Shown: positions 9,424-21,699 of the stretch, piece by piece | Position numbering within the stretch: position 1 is the stretch's first letter | Layout: the number at the start of each line of letters is the position of its first letter | Assembly (NCBI GenBank): GCA_015659035.1 | Contig: DQNS01000034.1 | Location: 1-64,000, forward strand | DNA length: 64,000 bases | Origin: Acidobacteriota bacterium | GTDB taxonomy: Bacteria > Acidobacteriota > Vicinamibacteria > Vicinamibacterales > UBA8438 | Reading direction: 5' to 3' | Made by a program: the position numbers and the translations under genes | Notes under the pieces: model-generated | What the model was told of the DNA's origin: nothing | Database searches by the model: none | Seen by the model: only the letters and a program-made list of their open reading frames with translations

Positions 9424-12400
9424 ATGCGTCTGCACCATCTCGAGATCTCCGGGTTCAAGAGTTTCCCGGACCACGCCAAGCTCTTCTTCGATGACGGCGT
9501 GACCGCCATCGTCGGTCCGAACGGCTGTGGCAAGAGCAACGTCATCGACGCCATCACCTGGGTCCTCGGCGAGCAGAGCGCGAAGAGCCTGCGTGGCGAC
9601 CGGATGGAGGACGTCATCTTCAGCGGGAGTGACGCGCGCAAGCCGGTCGGCACCGCGGAGGTCAAGCTGCAGCTGGCCGCGGTCACGGCCGCCACCGGCG
9701 CTGTTGGCGCCCCCGAGCCGGCGACGAGCGGCGAACGCGAGGGGTCGACACACATTGGGCGGGAGGCCGATGGCGACCTGGCCGTGCCGGACGTCCAGGG
9801 CGACGACGCGGACATCGACGAGCTGCTGCCACTCATTGCGCGGGACGTGGAGGTCGGGCGCCGGTTGTACCGGTCAGGCGAAAGCGAGTACCTGCTCGAC
9901 GGCCGGGTCTGCCGTCTTCGCGATATCCAGGACCTGCTCATGGACTCCGGGGTTGGGGTCAAGGCCTATGCGGTGATCGAGCAGGGCAAGATCGGCCAGA
10001 TTCTCGGCGCGCGGCCGACCGAGCGCCGCCAGCTGCTTGAGGAAGCGGCTGGAGTGACCAAGTACAAGAGCCGCCGCCGGGCGGCCGAGCTGAAGCTGGA
10101 GGCGGCGCGGCAGAACCTGACGCGAGTGGACGACATCATCCACGAGGTCGAGAGACAGCGACGCGCCTTGAAGCGGCAGGCGGCGAAGGCGCGCCGGTAT
10201 CGCCGGTTGCGCGACGAGCTCCGACGCTGGGAGACCATCGGGTTCGCCCAGCGGTACCGGGTGTTGGGTGAGGTGATCGAGTCGGCCCGTCGCCGGCTCG
10301 ATGCGGCGCGTGCCCGGGAGCAGGCGGCGGCGGCACAGCTGGCCCTGGTCGAAAACGAACGGGAGCGGTGTCAGATCGAGCTCGCCGAGGCCGAGAGCGG
10401 CGCCACACGTACCCGGGACGCGGCGCACGCGCGCGAGCTGGCGGTCGAACGCCGGCAGCAGCAGATCACGTTCGACACGCAGCAGGCCGAGACGCTGGGC
10501 GACACGGTGGCCGAGCTGAAGCACGAGCTCGAGGACCTGCAGGCCAGACGGGATCCAGCCCAGCGCGAGCTCGATGCCCATGTGGTCGATGCCAGACGAT
10601 GCGGCGCGGAGCGTGACGAGGTCGGCGGCACCCTGCGGGCCAAGGAAGCGGCGCTCGCTGAAGCCCAGCACGCGATCGACGGGCTCGAGGGCGACGTCGA
10701 GGCGGCGCGTAGCGAGGTGTTCGCGGCGATCAACGCGGCGACCGCGCTGCGTCATGCGGTCGAGCACGCCACCGCCGGTCAGACCCGCCTCGCCGACACG
10801 CTGGCCAAGCTCGACGCCGAGGCAGGGGACGTGACGGTCGAGATCCAGACGGTGGCCGCGGCGCGCGAGCGGGCGATCGCCGCCGAGCGCGCCACGCGTG
10901 AGGCGCTCGAGCGGGTGCAGGTCGCCTGCGCGGATCGGGACGCCGAGCTCGGGTCGCTGCGTGTCGAGCGGGAGGCGCACGCCCGCGACCTGCGTGAACG
11001 GGAACACGAGCTGGCCGGATACGCCGGGCGGCTCACGTCGCTGCGTGACCTGGAGGCGACCCGTGCGGGCTACTCCGACGCAGCGCGGCTGTTGTTGTCG
11101 GAGTCCGGATCAACGGTCCGCCATCTAGGGTCGGTCGCCGACCACCTCGAGGTGGAGCCGGGTCGCGAACGCGCGGTTGAGGCGTGTCTTGGTGACCTGT
11201 TGCAGTACGTGGTCGTGGGGTCACGAGCCGACGCTGAGGCCGGGCTGGCGCTGGTGCGCCGCCACGGCGCAGGGCGGGCCGGGTTCCTCATCGTCGAGAC
11301 CAGCGAGGGGAGCCGGCAGCCGGCGGCCCCGCCGAACGCCGGGCTCGTGTCGGTCGCCGACGTCGTCCGGGTTGAGGGCGATGGCGCGGCAGCGATCCGG
11401 GCCGCGCTCGAGAACCGCTGGCTGGCGGGCTCGTTCGACGAGGCCGCGCGGGCGGGGCGCCGGACCACCGCGCCGATTGCGACGCCGGACGGCGACGTGT
11501 TCCACGGCGCGGCCTTGGTGGACGGCGGCGCCAAGGGGGAGGCCCTCGGAATCCTGGCGATCAAACGCGAGATCAAGGCGCTCGATGAAAAGATCGAGGC
11601 CGAGCACGAGGCTGTGCGCCGTCTCGCGGCAGAGCACGTCGAGATGGTTGCCGCCAGCGGCCGCGCCGAGACCGCCCTCACCCAGGTCCAGCAGGAGCGG
11701 CACCAGCAGGAAAAGGTGATGCTCGGTCACGAGCTGCAGCTGGCGTCGCTCGGGGAGGAGGCGGAGCGGCTTGCCAGGAAACTGGACGTTATCGAGACGG
11801 AGCGGCGAACCGCGGGTGAGGAGCGTGATGGGCTCGAGGCCCGTCGCACCGAGGCGCAAGCGTCGATCGAGCGGCTGGAGGCCGAGCAGCGTGTCGCCGA
11901 CGAGCGGTTCATGTCTTCACAGCGCTGCGTGCTCGATGCGCGTGAGTCGATTGATGGGTTGGGCAACGAGCTGGCGGAGACGAAAGCGGCGCACGCCGCG
12001 CTGGTCGAGCGAGCGTCTGCGCTGGAGGCGAGCGCGTTGCGGCTCGAGCTCGCCGGCCAGGAGCTCGCCAGCCGGCTTGAACGTCGCACGACCGATCACA
12101 CGCGGACCCGGACGGCGCGGGCGGCGCTCATCGCCTCGGTGGCAGCGTCGACACAGCAGCTCGACGCGGACGTGACGGGGTTGGCCACCTTGCGACAAGA
12201 TGTCCGAGAGACCGACGAGCAGATGCTCCGGTTGCGTGCACAGCTCGAGACGCAGGATGGTGAGGTGCGCGTTACGCGGGCCGGGCTGGAGGAGATTCGT
12301 GCGGAGGTGTCGGAGCTGGATATCGCGCGGGTGACCGCCGAGCGCGACCTCGCGCATCTGGAAGAGACCTGTCGCGACACGCTGCAGCTGACCCTCGACG

Positions 12401-13284
12401 ACGTCGTGGCGGCGGTGGCGGCGCTCGAGCGCGAGGGCGCCATCATGCCCGACGCCGAGCTGATGGCCGCGGAGCCCGTGGAGGGGCCCAGCGACCAGGA
12501 CGCCGCCGTTGCTGACCAGGCCGTCCGCGAGCTAGACGCGGCTACGGATACGGGTGCCTGGGCCCGCGAGACCGCGCCCTCCGGCATGCCGGCGGCGACG
12601 ACCGGGCCCGTCACCGCGGAAGACATGGTCGTAGCGCTCAAGGGGAAGATCGAGCGGCTCGGGCCGGTGAACATGATGGCGATCGAGGAGTTCGACGACC
12701 TCGATGAGCGCTACGAGTTCCTCACGACCCAGCGTGATGACCTCGTGGAGTCGATTCGCGCGACGGGTGATGCGATCGCGCGGATTAATCGCACGACCGG
12801 GGAGCGGTTCCGCGCGGCGTTCACCGCGATCAATACGCATTTCCAGGAGACCTTCTCCACGTTGTTCGGCGGCGGACGTGCCGGGTTGGTGCTGCTCGAC
12901 GAGAGCGATCTGCTCGACAGCGGCATCGACATCATCGCCCAGCCGCCGGGCAAGCGCCTGCAGAGCATCCAACTGCTGTCGGGCGGCGAGAAGGCGCTGT
13001 CGGCGATGGCGCTGATGTTCGCGATCTTCAAGTACAGGCCCAGTCCGTTCTGTCTGCTCGACGAGATCGATGCACCACTCGACGAGGCGAACATCGGTCG
13101 GTTTGTCGAGATGCTGCGCGGGATGCAGTCCGACACGCAGTTCATCCTGGTCACCCACAACCGCAAGACGATGGAGATCGCCGACCGGCTGTATGGGGTG
13201 ACCATGGAGGAGCCGGGTGTGTCGAAGTTGATCTCAGTCCAGCTGGGTCAGGGCGAGTCATCGCATCGCGCGACCCGCGTGTGA
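9424..13284 (+). CDS. smc: Chromosome segregation ATPase SMC
   Basis: Condensin subunit that organises and segregates the chromosome. The 1286-residue protein has the N-terminal head with Walker A GPNGCGKSN (31-39). Long coiled coils (about 160-500 and 690-1010) flank a hinge domain (about 530-680, GYSDAARLLL through the glycine-rich core). The C-terminal head has the signature LLSGGEKALSAMA near 1184 and Walker B FCLLDEIDAPLDEAN near 1210. Two low-complexity insertions are unusual: about 35-45 acidic residues at about 84-130 in the N-head and an alanine/glutamate-rich stretch at about 1015-1060 before the C-head. Partners scpA/scpB are not in the window. Confidence 0.97.
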   Translation: MRLHHLEISGFKSFPDHAKLFFDDGVTAIVGPNGCGKSNVIDAITWVLGEQSAKSLRGDRMEDVIFSGSDARKPVGTAEVKLQLAAVTAATGAVGAPEPATSGEREGSTHIGREADGDLAVPDVQGDDADIDELLPLIARDVEVGRRLYRSGESEYLLDGRVCRLRDIQDLLMDSGVGVKAYAVIEQGKIGQILGARPTERRQLLEEAAGVTKYKSRRRAAELKLEAARQNLTRVDDIIHEVERQRRALKRQAAKARRYRRLRDELRRWETIGFAQRYRVLGEVIESARRRLDAARAREQAAAAQLALVENERERCQIELAEAESGATRTRDAAHARELAVERRQQQITFDTQQAETLGDTVAELKHELEDLQARRDPAQRELDAHVVDARRCGAERDEVGGTLRAKEAALAEAQHAIDGLEGDVEAARSEVFAAINAATALRHAVEHATAGQTRLADTLAKLDAEAGDVTVEIQTVAAARERAIAAERATREALERVQVACADRDAELGSLRVEREAHARDLREREHELAGYAGRLTSLRDLEATRAGYSDAARLLLSESGSTVRHLGSVADHLEVEPGRERAVEACLGDLLQYVVVGSRADAEAGLALVRRHGAGRAGFLIVETSEGSRQPAAPPNAGLVSVADVVRVEGDGAAAIRAALENRWLAGSFDEAARAGRRTTAPIATPDGDVFHGAALVDGGAKGEALGILAIKREIKALDEKIEAEHEAVRRLAAEHVEMVAASGRAETALTQVQQERHQQEKVMLGHELQLASLGEEAERLARKLDVIETERRTAGEERDGLEARRTEAQASIERLEAEQRVADERFMSSQRCVLDARESIDGLGNELAETKAAHAALVERASALEASALRLELAGQELASRLERRTTDHTRTRTARAALIASVAASTQQLDADVTGLATLRQDVRETDEQMLRLRAQLETQDGEVRVTRAGLEEIRAEVSELDIARVTAERDLAHLEETCRDTLQLTLDDVVAAVAALEREGAIMPDAELMAAEPVEGPSDQDAAVADQAVRELDAATDTGAWARETAPSGMPAATTGPVTAEDMVVALKGKIERLGPVNMMAIEEFDDLDERYEFLTTQRDDLVESIRATGDAIARINRTTGERFRAAFTAINTHFQETFSTLFGGGRAGLVLLDESDLLDSGIDIIAQPPGKRLQSIQLLSGGEKALSAMALMFAIFKYRPSPFCLLDEIDAPLDEANIGRFVEMLRGMQSDTQFILVTHNRKTMEIADRLYGVTMEEPGVSKLISVQLGQGESSHRATRV

Positions 13285-13423
13285 ACGAAGGACACGGCCA
13301 CAATCATTCCGCTGTCGTATTCCGTTCGGCCCCTGACCCGCGTTCGGGTGATCGAGCGGCTGTGTCACACGCGCCCGCCACTTCATCGCCGGCTGGCGGC
13401 CGCGCGTCTCGTCTCGAGGCCGG

Positions 13424-15538
<2,115 letters not shown>

Positions 15539-15615
15539 GATTTCACTCCAGAACGATCCTCACGGCGCGGAGACGAGAGAGTAGGAGGACGGGAGCGTGG
15601 CTGGGTGCGGTCCGT

Positions 15616-15885
15616 CTACTTGCGGAGACCCAACCGGCCAATCAGATCGGTGTAACGCCCCGAGTCCTTGGTCTTGAGATAGTCAAGGAGCCGTCGTCGT
15701 TGCCCGACGAGCTTCAGCAACCCGCGGCGCGAGTGGTGATCTTTCGCGTGGATCTTAAAGTGCTCCGTCAGATAGCTGATCCGCTCGCTCAGCAACGCCA
15801 CCTGCACTTCGGGCGAGCCAGTGTCCGACTTGTGCACCTGATACGAGCCGATGAGCTCGGCCTTTTGGTCCCTATGCAACACCAC
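15616..15885 (-). CDS. rpsO: 30S ribosomal protein S15
   Basis: Small-subunit protein binding the central domain of 16S rRNA. The 89-residue sequence has the family core [31 protein letters not shown] and [10 protein letters not shown]. The start is GTG at 15885, preceded by GGAGG nine bases upstream; a second GTG follows directly. The 121-bp gap to truB contains TTGTTC-17-GATAAC on the minus strand, a weak promoter candidate. S15 often represses its own mRNA through a leader structure; I cannot see one clearly here. Confidence 0.97.
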   Translation of the reverse strand: MVLHRDQKAELIGSYQVHKSDTGSPEVQVALLSERISYLTEHFKIHAKDHHSRRGLLKLVGQRRRLLDYLKTKDSGRYTDLIGRLGLRK

Positions 15886-16006
15886 TGCTGATCACCTCCA
15901 CGAACGGCCCAGACACGACCGATGCGAGATGGTCGAGCAGCCTGTGCTCCAAACCGCCGTAGTATCGAACGACGTCATCCCTCTCATATTGGTTATCCTA
16001 TCGATC

Positions 16007-16951
16007 CTACACTAGAACAATCTTGGGATGCAAAGTGCCGTCACCACGCCGGTCGGCAACGGCGAGTAGCCGCCCGCGTTCGTCCAAGACCCGCACCCGC
16101 CCTGCGTTTGGTAGCGGGAGACCGGCCGCTGGCACCATGTCGGCGACCCGCAGCGGGTTCCCGTGCGCCACTCGGCGGGCACCCTGGTCGCTCACGACGA
16201 CCGCCGGTATGCTGGGCAGCAAGGAGCCCATCGGCACGAACTGCGTGGCCACCCACGCGCTCTTCTCCACGATCTGCGCCAGGGGCACGGCAGCCTGGAG
16301 GTTGAAGGGGCCGTGTCGCTCTCGCCGCAGCGTCTCGAGACACCCGCCGCACCCCAGGGCATCACCGAGATCATGCGCCAAGGAGCGGATGTAGAAACCG
16401 CTCGAACACGCGATCCGGCACCGCACGCGCGGTCCGTCAATCGACAGCACCGTGAGCGCCTCGACGGTGACCTGCGCCGGCGTGACCTCGACGGGCTGCC
16501 GCCGCCGCGCCAGATCGTATGCGCGGACGCCATCGATCTTCTTCGCCGAGAAGGGTGGCGGGCGTTGCGGGTAGGAGCCGACGAAGCCGGCTGCTGCGTG
16601 TGCGATCGTCTCGGGCGACGGCTGCAGTCCGTCGATCTCGGCGGACGTGGCGTCGGGTCGCGGTGCGTCGGCCCCCCCGACCACCGTGCCGGTGATGTCG
16701 TAGGTGTCGGTGATCAGCCCCAGCCGGATCACGGCGTCATACTGTTTGGAGGCGCCGGCGAGCAGCGAGGCAAGCCTGGTGGCCCGCCCGACGACGAGAG
16801 GGAGCACGCCCGTGGCCAGCGGATCGAGGGTGCCCAGATGGCCGACCTTTTTCAGACTCAGGGTCCGCCGCACACAGGCGACGATGTCGTGCGAGGTCGG
16901 TCCCGCCGGTTTGTCGATGACCAGAACCCCGTCGAACGCGACAGGGTCCAT
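16007..16951 (-). CDS. truB: tRNA pseudouridine(55) synthase
   Basis: Makes pseudouridine 55 in the T-arm of tRNAs. The family N-terminus GVLVIDKPAGPTSHD is present, and catalytic Asp43 lies in HLGTLDPLATGVLP. The 314 residues include the C-terminal PUA-like part (about 235-314). The ATG at 16951 shares one base with the stop of the DHH phosphoesterase gene (TGATG), implying translational coupling; a GTG at 16954 is an alternative. Confidence 0.95.
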   Translation of the reverse strand: MDPVAFDGVLVIDKPAGPTSHDIVACVRRTLSLKKVGHLGTLDPLATGVLPLVVGRATRLASLLAGASKQYDAVIRLGLITDTYDITGTVVGGADAPRPDATSAEIDGLQPSPETIAHAAAGFVGSYPQRPPPFSAKKIDGVRAYDLARRRQPVEVTPAQVTVEALTVLSIDGPRVRCRIACSSGFYIRSLAHDLGDALGCGGCLETLRRERHGPFNLQAAVPLAQIVEKSAWVATQFVPMGSLLPSIPAVVVSDQGARRVAHGNPLRVADMVPAAGLPLPNAGRVRVLDERGRLLAVADRRGDGTLHPKIVLV

Positions 16952-17925
16952 CACGTGTCGCTATCGGTGATCGCCGTCGCGACGTGCGCGATCATCTGGC
17001 CGCGCGTCTCCGGCGTCGGGTGCTCGACTGTGAACCCGGCGGCGTTCAGGTGGCCGCCCCCTCCAAACGAGACCGCCACCTGCCGGACGTCGACCGCGTC
17101 CTTCGACCGGAGGCTGACCCGAAGACCGTCGTCGGTCTCCTTGAGGAAGATCACGGCGCGCACGTCCCGTGCCGCCAGCGGTAGGTTGACGATGCCCTCC
17201 AGGTCGTCCGAGTCGCAGCCGGCCTCGGCCAGCATCGCGTCGTTCAGTGTGAGCACCGCGATTCGCTGGTCATGCTCCAGCTGCATTTGGTCGAGCAACA
17301 TGCCGGTCAGCCGCAATCGTCCGAGGCTGCTGTTGTTGTAGACTTGGGCCGCCACCCCTGCGGCGTCGACCCCGGTCTCGGCGACCCGACGACAGATCTC
17401 GAACGTGCGTGCGGTGATATGTGCGTGCCGGAATGACCCGGTGTCGGTCAGGATCGCAACGTAGAGGTGCGTCGCGAGCGCCGGGGTGAGGTGCGCGCCG
17501 AGTGCCTCGATGAGTTCGAAGACCATCTCCGCACAGGCGCATGCCGACACGTCGTGCCAGTTGATGTCGCCGTACATCACGTTATCGGCGTGGTGATCGA
17601 TGTTGATGAGCAGCCGCCCCTTGAGCCCGGCGACGCCCGGTCGGCTCAGGGTGCTGCACTCGAGTACCACGACGGCGTCGAACGGGTCCTCCACCGCCGC
17701 GGCGATCTCGATCGTCGACATGTCAGGTAGAAATGCGTAGAGCGCCGGCGCCGGGTCGCTATTGATGATCCGCACCTGTTTACCCAGCTGCTGAAGCGCG
17801 CCGGCCAGCGCCAGCTGTGAGCCGAGCGAGTCGCCATCCGGGCGCGCGTGTGAGGTCAGCAGGAAGCTGTGACCCTGCAGCAGCGTGTCTCGAACGCGGG
17901 ACAGGTCAGCGTGTAGTGGGGTCAT
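16951..17925 (-). CDS. nrnA: DHH/DHHA1 oligoribonuclease / pAp phosphatase (NrnA type)
   Basis: Degrades short RNA oligonucleotides and, in characterised homologues, 3'-phosphoadenosine 5'-phosphate. Motifs: SHARPDGDSLGSQ at 25-37 (His and two Asp metal ligands), NIDHHADN near 110, a conserved TDTGSF near 160, and the DHHA1 substrate motif GGGGH near 290. The 324 residues match the family. The 20-bp overlap with the end of rbfA and the 1-base overlap with truB fit the common rbfA-nrnA-truB order. Confidence 0.92.
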   Translation of the reverse strand: MTPLHADLSRVRDTLLQGHSFLLTSHARPDGDSLGSQLALAGALQQLGKQVRIINSDPAPALYAFLPDMSTIEIAAAVEDPFDAVVVLECSTLSRPGVAGLKGRLLINIDHHADNVMYGDINWHDVSACACAEMVFELIEALGAHLTPALATHLYVAILTDTGSFRHAHITARTFEICRRVAETGVDAAGVAAQVYNNSSLGRLRLTGMLLDQMQLEHDQRIAVLTLNDAMLAEAGCDSDDLEGIVNLPLAARDVRAVIFLKETDDGLRVSLRSKDAVDVRQVAVSFGGGGHLNAAGFTVEHPTPETRGQMIAHVATAITDSDT

Positions 17926-18292
17926 CGGAGATATCAGGTGGTGACGCCGGCCCGTCGACGCGCAGTTCTTCGAGGACCTGCGCGATCCGGGACTCGCGTT
18001 CGATCGACTCGTCGTAGACGAAGGTCAGCTCCGGCACCCGCCTGACCCGGAGCCGGCGCCCCAACTGGCCGCGCAGGAACCGGGCCGCGCGTCGTAGGCG
18101 CCGGGCGGTCTCCCGCCGGGTCGCCGTGTCGTCGAGTGTCGTGTAGTAGACACGGGCATACTGCAGGTCCCGGCTCATGCGCACATGGGTCACGGTGACG
18201 AGCCGGACCGCCGGGTCGCGTATTGACCGTTGTAGCAGCGCGCACAACTCCGCGCGCACCTGGTCGCCAAGTCGCTCGGGACGTGAATGCAT
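17906..18292 (-). CDS. rbfA: Ribosome-binding factor A
   Basis: Late 30S maturation factor with a KH-like fold. From ATG 18292 the product has 128 residues: MHSRPERLGDQVRAELCALL then VTVTHVRMSRDLQYARVYYT and LRVRRVPELTFVYDES, the standard RbfA landmarks. The frame is open further upstream, but that part is translated repeat DNA (18313-18484), so the ATG at 18292 is preferred although its ribosome site is weak. Confidence 0.93.
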   Translation of the reverse strand: MHSRPERLGDQVRAELCALLQRSIRDPAVRLVTVTHVRMSRDLQYARVYYTTLDDTATRRETARRLRRAARFLRGQLGRRLRVRRVPELTFVYDESIERESRIAQVLEELRVDGPASPPDISDDPTTR

Positions 18293-18312
18293 GACGCTAG
18301 AGAGAATGCGCC

Positions 18313-18484
<172 letters not shown>

Positions 18485-18591
18485 CACGGAGTCAGAAGTC
18501 AGAAGACAGCAGTCAGGAGAAGCTGGAGGGCTTCGCCAAGCTTCAGGGAACGTCACTCCGCCCCGGAACCCGAACCCCGAATCCCGACCGT

Positions 18592-18873
18592 CTACCTCAG
18601 CCACTCGACCTCGCTCCGCAAGAGCAGACCCGGCTCCACACGCTCGATTTCGGACACGACGGCCTCGAGCGTACGTTCCGCGATCTCCTGGTCGACGCCG
18701 ATCGTCACAACACCGAGACCAGCACGTTGCCGCAGGTCGTGGTGCGCGACCTCGGCGACCGAGACGTTGAACCGACCCACTCGATCCTTCAGCCGCCGGA
18801 GCACCGCGCGCTTATCCTTCAGGGAGCGGGCGCTGGCGAGATGCAGTTCGATGGAGAGGAGCCCGACGATCAT
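18592..18873 (-). CDS. DUF503 (YlxP-like) family protein
   Basis: Ninety-three residues beginning MIVGLLSIELHLASARSLKD, with KDKRAVLRRLKDRV and a C-terminal EIERVEPGLLL. This is the DUF503 pattern, a ferredoxin-like small protein usually encoded between infB and rbfA, as here. A role in ribosome maturation is suggested by context in other bacteria but not settled. It starts 4 bp after the infB stop. Confidence 0.88.
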   Translation of the reverse strand: MIVGLLSIELHLASARSLKDKRAVLRRLKDRVGRFNVSVAEVAHHDLRQRAGLGVVTIGVDQEIAERTLEAVVSEIERVEPGLLLRSEVEWLR

Positions 18874-18877
18874 CGAG

Positions 18878-21523
18878 CTAGACGGTCGCGGCGATTTTCT
18901 CGAGCGTGAACACCTCGATGACGTCGCCCACCTTGATGTCGGCGTACCGCTCGAAGGCGATCCCGCACTCGAGACCGTGCGTTACCTCACTCGCGTCGTC
19001 CTTGAACCGACGGAGCGACCCGATGCGGCCCTCGTGAATCACCACGTTGTCCCGGAGGAGGCGGGCCTGGGTGTCGCCGGCGCGGGTGATCTTGCCTTCC
19101 TTGACGATACAGCCGGCCGCCGCGCCGAATTTCGGCACCTTGAACACCTCCCGCACCTCTGCCGCGCCGATCTGGATCTCCTTGACTGTCGGCTCCAGCA
19201 GACCGGCCATCGCCTTCTTGATCTCATCGGTGATGTCGTAGATCACGCGGTGGAGACGGATGTCAATCTGTTCCCGAAGAGCCATGGCCGCGGCGTTCCG
19301 GTCGGGTCGGACGTTGAACCCGATGATGACGGCGTTGGACGCGGTTGCGAACACGACGTCCCCTTCGGTGATGGCGCCCACACCGCTGCTGATCAGACGC
19401 ACCTTCACCCGATCGTCTCCCAGCTTGCTCAACGCGTCGGCCAGTACCTCGGCCGACCCCTGCACGTCCGCCTTGACGATGATCGGCAGCTCTTTGGTGC
19501 CGTCTTCGGCGATCTGCTGCTGGAGCGATTCGAGCGTCAGGCGACCGCCCTTCTCACCGAGCGTCTTCTGCTTGGCCTGATTCTGACGGAGCATCGCGAT
19601 CTGGCGCGCTTTGGCCGCGTTGACAACGACCTGGAACGTGTGGCCCGGTTGCGGCAGTCCAGCCAGACCCAGTACCTCGATCGGACTCGACGGGCCGACC
19701 TCCTTCTGCGGGTTGCCCCGGTCGTCGATGAGGGCGCGCACCTTGCCGACGATCGGCCCGGCGATGAAGTTGTCGCCGATACGCACCGTGCCGTTCTTGA
19801 TGAGAACCGTCGCCACTGGACCGCGTCCGCGATCGATCTTGGCCTCGAGGATCGTGCCGCTGGCGCTGCGTGTGGGGTCGGCCTTGAGCTCGCCCATCTC
19901 GGTGACGAGCAGGAGCATTTCGAGCAGCGAGTCGAGGTTCTGTTGCTGCTTGGCCGACACCTCGACCGTGACGGTTTGACCACCCCAGTCCTCGGGCGTC
20001 AACCCGAGCTCCGACAGCTCGGTCTTGACGCGTTCGGGATTCGCGTTGGCCTTGTCGATTTTGTTGATCGCGACGACGAGCGGCACGTTCGCCGCCCTAG
20101 CGTGTTCGATGGCCTCCTTGGTCTGGGGCATCACGCCGTCGTCGGCCGCGACGACCAGGATGACGACGTCGGTGACACTCGCGCCCCGCGCGCGCATCAA
20201 GGTGAACGCCTCGTGACCCGGGGTGTCCAGAAACACGATGCGGCGGTCGTTGATCTCGACGGTGTACGCCCCGATGTGCTGGGTGATGCCACCAGCCTCT
20301 CGCTCGGCGACACGCGTGTCGCGGATGGCGTCGAGCAAGGTCGTCTTGCCGTGGTCGACATGACCCATCACGGTGACAATCGGTGCCCGCGGGACCAGAT
20401 CCCCGTCCTGGACGTCTACCGACTCGACCGCCACCATTTCCTCTTCGAACGAGCGCATCTCGACGTCGGCGCCGAACTCCCGAGCCACCATGGTCGCCGT
20501 CTCGTTGTCCAGCGTCGTGTTGATGGTGAGCATCAACCGGCGCTCGATCAGCTTCTTCAAGACGTCCTTGGCGCGGAGGTCGAGCTTCTCGGCCAGGTCC
20601 TTGACGGTCATTCCCTCGGCAAGCGAGATCGTCCGGGTAATCGGCGGCGGCGGCGCCGGAACATACGGCGCTGACGGACGTGGTGGACGGCGTTTTCGCG
20701 CGCCCGGCCGACGCGGCGGCGGCCGGAATGACGGTCGGTAGCCGACGGCGGGCCGCCCCAACGGAGGTCTGAAGGGTTGTGCCGGCAGCGGGTGCGGTCC
20801 CCCGGGCGGTGGGCTCGGTCGCGTCGGCGCCGGACCGATCGGCCTGGAGCCGGGCCGCGGCCGTGTCGGGGCCGCCGGCCGGGCGGCCGGGGACGGTGCC
20901 GGCAGTTTCGCCGACGCAGCCGGCGCGGGTGGCAACAGCGACGGAGCCTTGTCCTCGATACGCAGCTTCAGCATCGACGGGACGAGCCGGCCGGTCGGCG
21001 TGACCGGCTTCGTGACGACCGGTGCCGATGGCGGTGCCGGCAGTTTCGCCGACGCAGCCGGCGCGGGTGGCAACAGCGACGGAGCCTTGTCCTCGATACG
21101 CAGCTTCAGCATCGACGCGGCTTCGACGGACTCGGCCGGCGCCGGTGCAGTCGGTGTCGCCTCGGCCGCGGGTGGCGCCTCGGTCTCGTCGGGTGGTTCC
21201 TCGAGGACGGCCGGCGGGGCGACCTTCGGCGCCTTGACGAGACGGGGCGGACCCAGGCGCGGTCGGGCCGCCGGCTCCGGCGTCTTCGCACCCTTGCGAC
21301 CTCGGTTCGCGGACCTCGACTTTGCCGAGAACAGTGGTCCGGCTGGCAGGTTCAGGTTGCGCTCGCGCGCGGTGCGCTCGGCGAACTGCCTGGCGACGAT
21401 CTCTTCGATCGTGCTGGAGGCGCTCTTGGCCTCGATGCCATGCTCGCGCTTGAGCAGGTCGATGACCTCCTGGCTCGGGATCCCGAGCACTTCAGCGACC
21501 TTGTAGATTCGGATCGTGGCCAC
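18878..21523 (-). CDS. infB: Translation initiation factor IF-2
   Basis: GTPase that brings initiator tRNA to the 30S subunit. The GTG at 21523 begins the conserved IF2_N domain ([21 protein letters not shown]) and has AGAGGA upstream; the ORF remains open to 21670 with non-conserved sequence. A long alanine/proline linker (about 75-300) contains an exact internal duplication. A second IF2_N follows ([20 protein letters not shown], about 300-350). The G domain has GHVDHGKT near 388, DTPGHE and NKID. The C-terminal domains complete 881 residues. Nothing essential is missing. The region between infB and nusA lacks the ylxR/L7Ae genes often found there. Confidence 0.97.
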   Translation of the reverse strand: MATIRIYKVAEVLGIPSQEVIDLLKREHGIEAKSASSTIEEIVARQFAERTARERNLNLPAGPLFSAKSRSANRGRKGAKTPEPAARPRLGPPRLVKAPKVAPPAVLEEPPDETEAPPAAEATPTAPAPAESVEAASMLKLRIEDKAPSLLPPAPAASAKLPAPPSAPVVTKPVTPTGRLVPSMLKLRIEDKAPSLLPPAPAASAKLPAPSPAARPAAPTRPRPGSRPIGPAPTRPSPPPGGPHPLPAQPFRPPLGRPAVGYRPSFRPPPRRPGARKRRPPRPSAPYVPAPPPPITRTISLAEGMTVKDLAEKLDLRAKDVLKKLIERRLMLTINTTLDNETATMVAREFGADVEMRSFEEEMVAVESVDVQDGDLVPRAPIVTVMGHVDHGKTTLLDAIRDTRVAEREAGGITQHIGAYTVEINDRRIVFLDTPGHEAFTLMRARGASVTDVVILVVAADDGVMPQTKEAIEHARAANVPLVVAINKIDKANANPERVKTELSELGLTPEDWGGQTVTVEVSAKQQQNLDSLLEMLLLVTEMGELKADPTRSASGTILEAKIDRGRGPVATVLIKNGTVRIGDNFIAGPIVGKVRALIDDRGNPQKEVGPSSPIEVLGLAGLPQPGHTFQVVVNAAKARQIAMLRQNQAKQKTLGEKGGRLTLESLQQQIAEDGTKELPIIVKADVQGSAEVLADALSKLGDDRVKVRLISSGVGAITEGDVVFATASNAVIIGFNVRPDRNAAAMALREQIDIRLHRVIYDITDEIKKAMAGLLEPTVKEIQIGAAEVREVFKVPKFGAAAGCIVKEGKITRAGDTQARLLRDNVVIHEGRIGSLRRFKDDASEVTHGLECGIAFERYADIKVGDVIEVFTLEKIAATV
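20894..21117 (-). repeat. 86-bp exact direct duplication inside infB linker
   Basis: Bases 20894-20979 and 21032-21117 are identical, offset by 138 bp (46 codons), so the reading frame is kept. Each copy encodes a block with [15 protein letters not shown]. Identity at the nucleotide level points to recent duplication. Confidence 0.9.
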
Positions 21524-21699
21524 GCGTGTCCTCTGATTCTTCTCGGTACGTCCCTGTTGGTTCGCGCGCCGCTGGGCTTCTCGCTCAGCGGGGTCGCTTA
21601 CTGCCTGCCTGCACCCTCGTTGCGCTCGTGGGGGCGTGCAAGGTGTCGACCTTACCGGCCCTCGGTGCACACTCGCGACAGTGCGAGCGCACCCCTGGT

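Noticed and set aside
18878-20674. Long plus-strand frames opposite infB, including one of 635 codons
   Set aside because: Shadow frames of the high-GC infB gene; no ribosome site and composition typical of antisense GC3 effects.
21529-21699. ylxR or L7Ae-type gene between infB and nusA
   Set aside because: The minus-strand frame there lacks the family cysteines and motifs; part of the region resembles a decayed repeat (gctgggcttctcgctcagcg).
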